A DNA stretch of 29,021 bases from SIG575 sp045595725 (GTDB lineage Bacteria > Bacillota > Clostridia > Oscillospirales > Acutalibacteraceae): NCBI GenBank assembly GCA_045595725.1, contig JAZOAY010000118.1:1-29021 (forward strand), read 5' to 3'. Numbering within the stretch: the first letter of the stretch is position 1; each line of letters opens with the position of its first letter. Below are positions 7,373 through 13,573 of the stretch, in pieces. The translations under genes and the position numbers were made by a program. The notes beneath the pieces were generated by a model that was not told where the DNA came from, searched no databases, and saw only the letters and a list, made by a program, of their open reading frames with translations.

Positions 7373-8051
7373 CTTTTTCAAACTCCTTTATTTCTGCTTT
7401 TTCATAAAGTTCATTTATATATTTTTCATATTTTTCAGACTTGAGTCTGCTTTTTGCAATGCTTTCATACTCCTGCTCGGAATAAGAAGAATGTTCCTCT
7501 GTCATTTTAGAAATTTTTTCCTGAATTTCTTTATCTGCAGGTTTCAGTTTACCCTCAGCGTAAATATTCTGCAGCTCCATAATTCCGGTCTGAAGGTAGT
7601 AAGAATAAAACTGACTCATTCCGATTGATTTTATCCCCACAACACCTTCTTTGTTCTCATTTTCGGAATTAAATTTCTCTGCTTTAAGTTTAAGACCTTC
7701 AAAAGAAATGTCTTCATAAATACCTTCTTCTTTCATCAGAAGAAACTGTATTTTTGCCATAACACACTCTTCAATAACTCTGTCATGGAGAATTTTTTCT
7801 GGAGTAACTCCGTCAATTTCTGTCTGCCAGAATTCTTCCGAATATTCTTTTCCGTATTTGCTGAGACATTCATTGAGTACCTGTGATTTATATTTTTTCC
7901 TGAAATATTCATATTCTTCTGTTGTAATTGGCTCACCGTTTACAGTTGCAACACAGGATTCTTTTTCTGTTTCTTTCTTCTCTGCAGAGCATGAAGTAAT
8001 AAAAAAAATCAACAGCAAGGATAAAGCTACACATAAAAGCCTTTTCAACAT
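7356..8051 (-). CDS. Lipoprotein with SurA/PrsA N-terminal-like chaperone domain, no PPIase domain
   Basis: Predicted exported lipoprotein of 231 residues. A Lys/Arg start, hydrophobic stretch LSLLLIFF and lipobox ITSC (Cys at residue 21) mark lipid attachment on the outer face of the membrane. Residues about 33-60 (VATVNGEPITTEEYEYFRKK) are typical of the N-terminal region of SurA/PrsA-type foldases, followed by charged alpha-helical sequence rich in Glu and Lys. The parvulin-type prolyl isomerase domain usually present in PrsA is not seen, and the protein is shorter than those. It heads a three-gene minus-strand unit with the C_GCAxxG_C_C protein and the secreted protease, so a role in folding or export of the protease is a reasonable inference. 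A good promoter lies upstream. Confidence 0.8.
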   Translation of the reverse strand: MLKRLLCVALSLLLIFFITSCSAEKKETEKESCVATVNGEPITTEEYEYFRKKYKSQVLNECLSKYGKEYSEEFWQTEIDGVTPEKILHDRVIEECVMAKIQFLLMKEEGIYEDISFEGLKLKAEKFNSENENKEGVVGIKSIGMSQFYSYYLQTGIMELQNIYAEGKLKPADKEIQEKISKMTEEHSSYSEQEYESIAKSRLKSEKYEKYINELYEKAEIKEFEKDGKQS

Positions 8052-8089
8052 ACTTCACCTACTTTTGCATTAAATTTGCTTTTTTGAAA

Positions 8090-8118
8090 ATTATAACCTA
8101 AAATCACGTAAAAATCAA
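8090..8118 (-). promoter_or_regulatory. Promoter of the lipoprotein-protease unit
   Basis: On the minus strand, TTGATT (8118-8113) and TATAAT (8095-8090) with a 17-bp spacer, 38 bp upstream of the lipoprotein ATG. It is back-to-back with the promoter at 8128-8156; the two -35 boxes are 9 bp apart, so polymerases could interfere with each other. Confidence 0.75.
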
Positions 8119-8127
8119 CACATTAAG

Positions 8128-8156
8128 TTGACAAGGAAGTTTTTGAAGTATATAAT
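8128..8156 (+). promoter_or_regulatory. Perfect-consensus promoter of the metallophosphoesterase operon
   Basis: TTGACA (8128-8133), 17-bp spacer, TATAAT (8151-8156). Both boxes and the spacing match the sigma-A consensus exactly, so strong expression is expected unless repressed. The first phosphoesterase start lies 33 bp downstream with SD GAAAGGA. Confidence 0.88.
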
Positions 8157-8189
8157 TATTACATTAAAATATAGAAAGGAAATAAAAAC

Positions 8190-9365
8190 ATGAAAAAATT
8201 TATTTCAATCATGCTGGCAGCAATTCTCTGCTTCAGCGTTATGGCTACAGGTACATCTGCAGCTTCCGTAACAGACAAAACTCTTAAATTCAAAGGCGAC
8301 GGCGAATTTAAAATCATGCAGGTAGCAGACCTTCAGGACTCTTCCTTTGCTGCTCCCGCTACATACGATTATCTTCAGGCAATTATTGAAGAAGAAGACC
8401 CTGACCTTATTGTTCTTACAGGCGATAATATTGCCGGCGGCACAGGCGATGCTCTCTTTGAAAGCATTGCAAGATGGCAGGTAAAAGTTGCAATTGACAA
8501 CACAATGTCTTTCTTTGAAAAACTCAGTATCCCTGTTGCGGTTGTTTTCGGTAACCACGACGGTGAAGCTCTTATCAGCAAAGAAGAACAGATGGATATG
8601 TACCAGACTTACGGTTGCTGCGTAGCAATCAACGAAGGTGACAGCCTCTACGGTTGCGGCACATACAACCTTCCCATTCTCTCATCAGACGGTAAAAAAG
8701 TAGTTTACAACCTCTGGATGTTTGACTCAAACATGTACGACGAAGTAAATGGCGGTTATGACTATGTTCACGAAGACCAGATTGCATGGTATGTTGAAAC
8801 ATCAAACGCTCTGAAAGCTCAGAACGGCGGAGAAGTTGTTCCCTCAATGGCTTTCCAGCACATTATTGTAAATGAAATTTACGATGCACTCGTAGAAGTA
8901 AATGCAGGTACTCCCGGTTCAATCCCTTACGGTGATAAGGCTCTTGCTCTTCCCGAAGGTACAGGCATTCTCGGTGAAGGTCCCTGCCCCGGTACACAGG
9001 ATTCACTCCAGTTTGAAACAATGGTAGCTCAGGGCGACGTTAAAGCAATGTTCTTCGGTCATGACCATGTAAACTCTTTCGTTGTTCCTTATCAGGGCAT
9101 TGATCTTGTTAACACTCCTACATCAGGTTTCGGTTCATACGGTAACAAAGAAACACGTGGTGTAAGAATCATTACAATCAACGAAAACGACACTTCAAAA
9201 TATGAAACAAAAGTAATCAACTACTATGAAAAATTTGCAGTTGATAACGTTTCAAAGTGCCGTTACCTTATGAGCGAAGGCTCGGTATGGGATTGCATCA
9301 GATATCTTTTCGTAACACCTGAAATTCTCAAAGGTCTCTACGAAATCTTCTGCGTTATCGCATAA
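8190..9365 (+). CDS. Secreted calcineurin-like metallophosphoesterase, paralog 1
   Basis: Predicted exported phosphoesterase of 391 residues, of the type with a short Dcr2/PAP29-like N-terminal motif (FKIMQVADLQD). Residues 1-25 are a signal peptide. Metal-site motifs: Asp47-x-Gln49 (motif I, Gln where most of the superfamily has His), GDN at 78-80, GNHD at 121-124, AFQH with His224, and GHDH at 290-293. Cys143, Cys144 and Cys156 lie in YGCCVAINEGDSLYGCGTYN and are shared by all three paralogs. The hydrophobic C-terminal end (LKGLYEIFCVIA) could associate with membrane. It is first of three tandem copies, 48 bp before the next. Substrate unknown; phosphomonoester or diester hydrolysis outside the cell is inferred. 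Confidence 0.9.
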   Translation: MKKFISIMLAAILCFSVMATGTSAASVTDKTLKFKGDGEFKIMQVADLQDSSFAAPATYDYLQAIIEEEDPDLIVLTGDNIAGGTGDALFESIARWQVKVAIDNTMSFFEKLSIPVAVVFGNHDGEALISKEEQMDMYQTYGCCVAINEGDSLYGCGTYNLPILSSDGKKVVYNLWMFDSNMYDEVNGGYDYVHEDQIAWYVETSNALKAQNGGEVVPSMAFQHIIVNEIYDALVEVNAGTPGSIPYGDKALALPEGTGILGEGPCPGTQDSLQFETMVAQGDVKAMFFGHDHVNSFVVPYQGIDLVNTPTSGFGSYGNKETRGVRIITINENDTSKYETKVINYYEKFAVDNVSKCRYLMSEGSVWDCIRYLFVTPEILKGLYEIFCVIA

Positions 9366-9413
9366 AGTTAAAATAAAGAAATAAAATTTAAGACTTTTAA
9401 AAGAGGGATAATT

Positions 9414-10544
9414 ATGTTTAAGAAAATATTTTGCATTATCCTGTCTGTTTTAATTTGTCTTTCAATGTTTACTGTATGTGTCGGTGCTGTAACTGAAAGC
9501 ACCGACACTCTTCAGTTTAACAAAGATGGCTCATTTAAAATCATGCAGGTTGCCGACATTCAGGACGATCATCATCTCATTCCCGCAACACTTGACTTTT
9601 TCAAACTGGCAATTGATGCCGAAAAGCCTGACCTTATTGTACTTCTCGGCGATAATATTTCAGGTGTTCCCAGCGATTTTGAAAACATTGAAAAAGCAAG
9701 AAAAAACACAAAAAAAGCAATTGACTGCTACATGTCTTTCTTTGAAGAAATGAAAATCCCCGTTGCAGTTGTTTTCGGCAACCATGATACGGAAAACGAA
9801 GTCACAAAGGAAGAACAGATGGCAATGTATATGTCTTACGACTGTTGTATAGCAATTGACGAAGGCGAGGAAATTTCAGGATGCGGAACTTACAACATTC
9901 CCGTTCTTTCTTCTGACGGCAAAAAAGTTGCTTATAACCTGTGGTTCTTTGATTCATACCTTCACGATGAAGAAAAAGGAATTTCCGACAATATCCAGCA
10001 GGACCAGGTTGACTGGTACATAAAAAAATCAAATGAACTCAAGGAAGCAAACGGTGGTATTCCCGTTCCGTCAATGGCTTTCCAGCATATTGTTCCCCAA
10101 GAGATAAGCAAAGCAGAATTTATCAACGGTGAAGTAAATGAAGATCCCTGTCATGATTCAGGTGAAACGCTACAGGTACCTGCAATGCTCCGTCAGGGTG
10201 ATGTGAAAGCCATTTTCTTCGGTCACGACCACGTCAACACCTACACCGCTCTGTATGAAGGAATTTACCTTATCAACTGCCCCACTTCAGGATTCGGTTC
10301 TTACGGTGACATGAACAGAGGTTTACGCTTTGTTACAATTGATGAAAAAGACACTTCATCCTTTGAAACAAAACTCATCAACTATTTTGATGAATACTGC
10401 AATGATGATTATTCACGTTGCCGTTACTATGTAAATTCAAGCATTGATGTAGTATGGAATATTTTAAAATTCCTCATTCTCTCACCATTCAACGGAGTTT
10501 CCGTCTGCACAGCAATTTATGAAATTTTTTGCATGGTATCATAA
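9414..10544 (+). CDS. Secreted calcineurin-like metallophosphoesterase, paralog 2
   Basis: Second tandem copy, 376 residues, with signal peptide (MFKKIFCIILSVLICL...VGA). The same motifs appear: ADIQDDHH (Asp-x-Gln), LLGDNI, VFGNHD, MAFQH and FFGHDHVN, plus the conserved YDCCIAIDEG and SGCGTYN cysteines. It is the most divergent of the three: the region between AFQH and GHDH is about 20 residues shorter and lacks the Leu-Pro-Glu-Gly segment that copies 1 and 3 share. Start ATG with AGAGGG upstream. It lies between copies 1 and 3 without internal terminators, so probably one transcript. The C-terminus ends in a hydrophobic YEIFCMVS, like copy 1. Confidence 0.9.
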   Translation: MFKKIFCIILSVLICLSMFTVCVGAVTESTDTLQFNKDGSFKIMQVADIQDDHHLIPATLDFFKLAIDAEKPDLIVLLGDNISGVPSDFENIEKARKNTKKAIDCYMSFFEEMKIPVAVVFGNHDTENEVTKEEQMAMYMSYDCCIAIDEGEEISGCGTYNIPVLSSDGKKVAYNLWFFDSYLHDEEKGISDNIQQDQVDWYIKKSNELKEANGGIPVPSMAFQHIVPQEISKAEFINGEVNEDPCHDSGETLQVPAMLRQGDVKAIFFGHDHVNTYTALYEGIYLINCPTSGFGSYGDMNRGLRFVTIDEKDTSSFETKLINYFDEYCNDDYSRCRYYVNSSIDVVWNILKFLILSPFNGVSVCTAIYEIFCMVS

Positions 10545-10567
10545 AATAATAAAAGGTGGTATTCAAA

Positions 10568-11731
10568 GTGAAAAAGTTTATCTCAATTTTTCTGGCAATT
10601 ACCATTGTCCTCAGCTTGTTTACAATTTCTGTAAGTGCTTCACAAACAGAAGACAGGGAGCTTAAGTTCAATTCAGACGGCACTTTTAAAATCATGCAGG
10701 TTGCTGATTTACAGGATAACACTAACCCTGTAAAGAAAACCGCTGAATACATCAGGGAAGTTACGGCAGATGAAAAGCCTGACCTTTTTATTCTCACAGG
10801 AGATAATATTTCAGACTCTGTTGCAAGAGGATACACAAAAGCAAACTCCGTCAAAAGAGTAAGAAAAGCAATTGACGGTTTTATGTCTGTGTTTGAAGAA
10901 CTGGGTGTTCCCGTTGCAGTTGTTTTCGGAAACCATGATGCGGAAGGCCGAGTTACAAAAGAAGAACAGATGGCAATTTACAATGAATATGATTGCTGTA
11001 TTGCAATTGACGAAGGTGACAGTCTCTATGGCTGCGGCACATACAATCTCCCCATTCTTTCCTCTGACGGAAAGAAAATTGCCTATAATCTGTGGCTTTT
11101 TGACTCAAACATGTATGACGAAGAAAACGATGGTTACGACCACGTTCACGAAGACCAGATCGAGTGGTATGTTAAAACATCAAACGAACTCAAAGCACAG
11201 AACGGCGGAAAACCCGTTCCCTCAATGGCTTTTCAGCACATTATTGTAAATGAAATTTTTGATGCACTCATAGAAGTTGAAAAACAAAAGGGTGCAATCA
11301 AAGATGATAACGGAAAATATTTTATGCTTCCCGAAGGTTCAAAAGGTACTTTACGTGAAATCCCCTGCCCCGGAGCAATTGACTCACTTCAGTTTGAAAA
11401 AATGGTTGAGCAAGGTGATGTCAAAGCCATGTTCTTCGGTCACGACCACGAAAACGACTTTGAAGTTTCATACAACGGAATTGATATTATAAACACTCCT
11501 ACTGCAGGTTTCGGTGCTTACGGAGCTGACAACAGAGGCGTACGTGTTATTACGCTGTGCGAAGATGATACATCAACTTATGAAACCGAGCTTATTACAT
11601 ATCTGGGCAACTACTGTACAGAACCATGGGAAATTTTCCTTTATCACGTTCAGGGTGCAAAATATATCTGGGATATGTTCCTCATGGGGCTGACTTATCC
11701 CATTAAAGCAATCACAAATCTTTTTGCATAA
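10568..11731 (+). CDS. Secreted calcineurin-like metallophosphoesterase, paralog 3
   Basis: Third tandem copy, 387 residues from a GTG start at 10568, chosen because AGGTGG lies 8 nt upstream and it gives the signal peptide MKKFISIFLAITIVL...SVSA, almost the same as copy 1; an earlier GTG at 10556 overlaps the SD. Motifs: ADLQDN, LTGDNI, VFGNHDAEG, MAFQH and FFGHDHEN, with the CC and SGCGTYN-like YGCGTYN cysteines. It is closest to copy 1, including a long stretch ending DQIEWYVKTSNELKAQNGG. It begins 23 bp after copy 2 and ends 20 bp before azlC, so it links the phosphatases to the amino acid exporter in one operon. Confidence 0.9.
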   Translation: MKKFISIFLAITIVLSLFTISVSASQTEDRELKFNSDGTFKIMQVADLQDNTNPVKKTAEYIREVTADEKPDLFILTGDNISDSVARGYTKANSVKRVRKAIDGFMSVFEELGVPVAVVFGNHDAEGRVTKEEQMAIYNEYDCCIAIDEGDSLYGCGTYNLPILSSDGKKIAYNLWLFDSNMYDEENDGYDHVHEDQIEWYVKTSNELKAQNGGKPVPSMAFQHIIVNEIFDALIEVEKQKGAIKDDNGKYFMLPEGSKGTLREIPCPGAIDSLQFEKMVEQGDVKAMFFGHDHENDFEVSYNGIDIINTPTAGFGAYGADNRGVRVITLCEDDTSTYETELITYLGNYCTEPWEIFLYHVQGAKYIWDMFLMGLTYPIKAITNLFA

Positions 11732-11751
11732 ATTCAAGAGGTGTAAAATTT

Positions 11752-12462
11752 TTGAAACGCGAAAACAAACAGGCTTTCAAAAAAGGTGTCAGAAATGGTA
11801 TACCAATTGCTCTTGGTTACTTTGCCGTTGCGTTTGCATTAGGCATTACTGCTGCAAATTCAGGTCTGACAGCTTTTCAGGCAACTCTCACAAGTTTAAC
11901 AAACAATGCATCTGCCGGTGAATATGCAGGCTTTACAGTAATTGCCGCAGGTGCAGGATATCTTGAAATGGTAATTATGCAAATTGTGGCGAATGCAAGA
12001 TATTTGCTTATGAGCTTTGCAATGAGTCAGAAAATACCCCGGGACATGAAACTTCACCACAGACTTTTTGTTGCATTTGACCTGACCGATGAAATTTTCG
12101 GAATTTCAATTGCAGAACCGGGTAAACTCAACCCTTATTTTTCTTACGGTGCTTTCTCCGTTGCAATTCCCGGATGGGCATTGGGTACATGCCTCGGTGT
12201 TATAATGGGAAACGTACTTCCCTTAAATGTAGTAAGCGCATTGAGTGTGGGACTTTTCGGAATGTTCATTGCAATTGTTGTTCCCGTGACAAAGAAAAAC
12301 AAAATTCTCCTCGGCATTGTTCTCGTTTCAATGGCACTCAGCTTTGCATTTTACAAAATTCCTGTATTTGACGGAATTTCCTCAGGTACAAAAACAATCA
12401 TTCTGACCGTTGTAATTGCACTTGCAGCTGCAATTCTTTTCCCTGTAGAGCAACGCGAATAA
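11752..12462 (+). CDS. azlC: AzlC family branched-chain amino acid exporter, large subunit
   Basis: Integral membrane protein (236 residues) that with AzlD exports branched-chain amino acids. The TTG start at 11752 has AGAGGTG about 8 nt upstream, and there is no nearer ATG. The family N-terminus KKGVRNGIPIALGYFAVAFA is followed by a re-entrant Gly-rich region (AGAGYLEMVIMQIVANARYLLMS), HHRLFVAFDLTDEIFG, and further membrane segments with WALGTCLGVIMG and a final Ile/Ala-rich helix before VEQRE. The 5' end follows the third phosphoesterase by 20 bp. The last codons form one arm of a long inverted repeat that reaches the azlD ribosome binding site. Confidence 0.93.
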   Translation: MKRENKQAFKKGVRNGIPIALGYFAVAFALGITAANSGLTAFQATLTSLTNNASAGEYAGFTVIAAGAGYLEMVIMQIVANARYLLMSFAMSQKIPRDMKLHHRLFVAFDLTDEIFGISIAEPGKLNPYFSYGAFSVAIPGWALGTCLGVIMGNVLPLNVVSALSVGLFGMFIAIVVPVTKKNKILLGIVLVSMALSFAFYKIPVFDGISSGTKTIILTVVIALAAAILFPVEQRE

Positions 12463-12613
12463 CCCAAGCTCGCCAAAAAGTTAATCTTTTTAAGTCTTTT
12501 TGGTGAACCAAGACCAAAACACAGCAAATCCTGCCGGTTTTGCGAGTATTTTAACAAAGGGTCAGCGAAAATCAGCCTATAAAAAACAGGTTTGAATTAT
12601 TTGCGTTGCTCTA
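12446..12613 (+). repeat. Long-range inverted repeat spanning the azlC-azlD junction
   Basis: TAGAGCAACGCGAATAA (12446-12462, the last azlC codons and stop) is the reverse complement of 12597-12613 at 16 of 17 positions, and the mismatch is a G-U pair in RNA, so a 17-bp stem can form around a 134-nt loop. The loop holds a nested hairpin (12471-12480 with 12496-12505) and a smaller one (GCAAA 12524-12528 with TTTGC 12539-12543). The right arm ends where the azlD SD AAAGGAGG begins. Confidence 0.75.
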
Positions 12614-12629
12614 AAGGAGGATGAAGAAA

Positions 12630-12938
12630 ATGCAGAATAACGTTTATATTTACATAGGAATCATGGCATTGGTAACTTACCTGATGAGAGTTTTGCCAAT
12701 GACAATTTTCAGAAAAGAAATCAAAAACAAAACTATACGCTCATTTCTTTATTATGTGCCTTATGTCACGTTGACCGTTATGACTTTCCCCGCAATTTTA
12801 GAAGCAACAGGAAGTGTGTGGTCAGGACTTGCGGCACTAATAGTCGGCGTACTTGTGGCATGGAAGGGCGGAAGTCTTCTCATAGTTTCCGTAGTCTCCT
12901 GTGCAGTTGTTTTTGTGATTGAAATGTTTATACTTTAA
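12630..12938 (+). CDS. azlD: AzlD family branched-chain amino acid exporter, small subunit
   Basis: Small integral membrane partner of AzlC, 102 residues. The ATG at 12630 is preferred over one at 12621 because AAAGGAGG (12613-12620) directly abuts the earlier codon and is 9 nt from the later one. The protein has about three to four hydrophobic segments and the family hallmark YLMRVLPMTIF near the N-terminus, with SFLYYVPYVTLTVMTFPAI in the middle and a Val-rich C-terminal helix. It is separated from azlC by 167 bp containing the inverted repeat, unusual for a gene pair that is commonly adjacent or overlapping. A strong terminator follows. Confidence 0.93.
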   Translation: MQNNVYIYIGIMALVTYLMRVLPMTIFRKEIKNKTIRSFLYYVPYVTLTVMTFPAILEATGSVWSGLAALIVGVLVAWKGGSLLIVSVVSCAVVFVIEMFIL

Positions 12939-12941
12939 GAA

Positions 12942-12979
12942 AAACATCAGGACTGAAAAATCAGTCCTGATGTTTCTTT
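12942..12979. terminator. Strong intrinsic terminator after azlD, also serving the convergent gene
   Basis: Perfect 15-bp stem AAACATCAGGACTGA (12942-12956) / TCAGTCCTGATGTTT (12961-12975) with an AAAA loop, then CTTTTATC. It lies between azlD (+) and the minus-strand gene at 12979, and the A-run on its left gives a U-tract in the opposite direction. Confidence 0.9.
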
Positions 12980-13419
12980 TATCTCTTTTTATATATAATC
13001 AATTCAGGATTAGACCCATTCTCTCCATAAGTACAGACAAGCAAAAAATCCATCCCTGCTATAATTCCATAACATCTGTCGGAGCCGAATTCACATTCAA
13101 GCTGATTTCCGAGATAAGTATTGTTGTCATCTAAAAATTTTACAGTTTCCCCATTCGGTAAAGTATACTCAAGGTTTACAAAACCACCTGCAAGTACGTT
13201 CAGATTTTCAACTTTTGGCATTCCTTGAATTTTCAATTCATTAAATTCTTCTACAATCTTATCCTTGAACTCCTGAAACTTCTCTTCTCCTCCAATGGTT
13301 ATGTACTCTGCAATAAAGCAGCGTTTTCCAAAGGGGTGTCCGTTTGTTTCTGCACATCCACTACATTTGTCTTTCATAAAGCACTCTTTACAGTTTGCTT
13401 TGCAAATTGACTCACTCAT
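12979..13419 (-). CDS. Small protein with Cys-rich N-terminus (DUF3795-like), function unknown
   Basis: A 146-residue cytoplasmic protein. Residues 6-34 contain six cysteines (Cys6, 10, 13, 19, 22, 34) in a pattern CxxxCxxC...CxxC...C that resembles the zinc-binding-like start of DUF3795 proteins; the assignment is tentative. The remainder is a mixed alpha/beta domain with KFQEFKDKIVEEFNELKI, a Gly-rich strand turn (LAGGFVNLEYTLPNG) and a C-terminal strand region with GSDRCYGIIAG. Start ATG with AAGGAG five nt upstream. A possible promoter upstream is weak. Convergent with azlD, sharing its terminator. No enzyme motif recognised. Confidence 0.75.
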   Translation of the reverse strand: MSESICKANCKECFMKDKCSGCAETNGHPFGKRCFIAEYITIGGEEKFQEFKDKIVEEFNELKIQGMPKVENLNVLAGGFVNLEYTLPNGETVKFLDDNNTYLGNQLECEFGSDRCYGIIAGMDFLLVCTYGENGSNPELIIYKKR

Positions 13420-13528
13420 AATATCATCTCCTTATATATTTAATACACCAAAATTTTTTTAAAATCAAGACTTGAAAAATTTTTAAATCTGTGGTAATGG
13501 AATAGTATTTTTTTGAACAAAAAATTAA
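13420..13528. other. AT-rich gap between two minus-strand units
   Basis: No ORF or RNA gene is seen. On the minus strand, a TTGATT / TATTAA pair with a 17-bp spacer could drive the gene at 13419, but it would place the transcript start on the ribosome binding site, so it is uncertain. Confidence 0.4.
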
Positions 13529-13561
13529 AAGCAGACACTTTTTATTCATGAGTGTCTGCTT
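13529..13561 (-). terminator. Terminator of the LCP - phosphatase operon
   Basis: Stem AAGCAGACACT (13529-13539) / AGTGTCTGCTT (13551-13561), perfect 11 bp with an 11-nt loop. Minus-strand transcripts continue into TTAATTTTTTG, a fair U-tract. It lies 12 bp after the stop codon. Confidence 0.82.
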
Positions 13562-13573
13562 TGTTTTGCTGTT

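Noticed and set aside
7179..7628. Plus-strand ORF of 149 codons opposite the lipoprotein and C_GCAxxG_C_C genes
   Set aside because: It is Phe-rich as expected for the antisense of Lys/Glu-rich genes, has no SD, and both opposite genes have clear family motifs.
10489..10854. Minus-strand ORF of 121 codons over the junction of phosphoesterase copies 2 and 3
   Set aside because: Antisense to well-supported coding sequence, no SD, and its translation has no recognisable domain; a shadow of the real genes.
8190..11731. Loss of His in motif I as a sign of inactive phosphatases
   Set aside because: All other metal ligands are intact in all copies and Asp-x-Gln is known in other subfamilies, so degeneration is not supported.
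12471..12505. Hairpin CGCCAAAAAG/CTTTTTGGTG after azlC as a terminator
   Set aside because: No T-run follows the stem, and the azlD gene lies downstream in the same direction; it is better seen as part of the structured intergenic loop.
13425..13470. Minus-strand TTGATT/TATTAA promoter for the gene at 13419
   Set aside because: It would put the transcript start on the ribosome binding site and the -10 box is only a 4 of 6 match, so I do not list it as a promoter.
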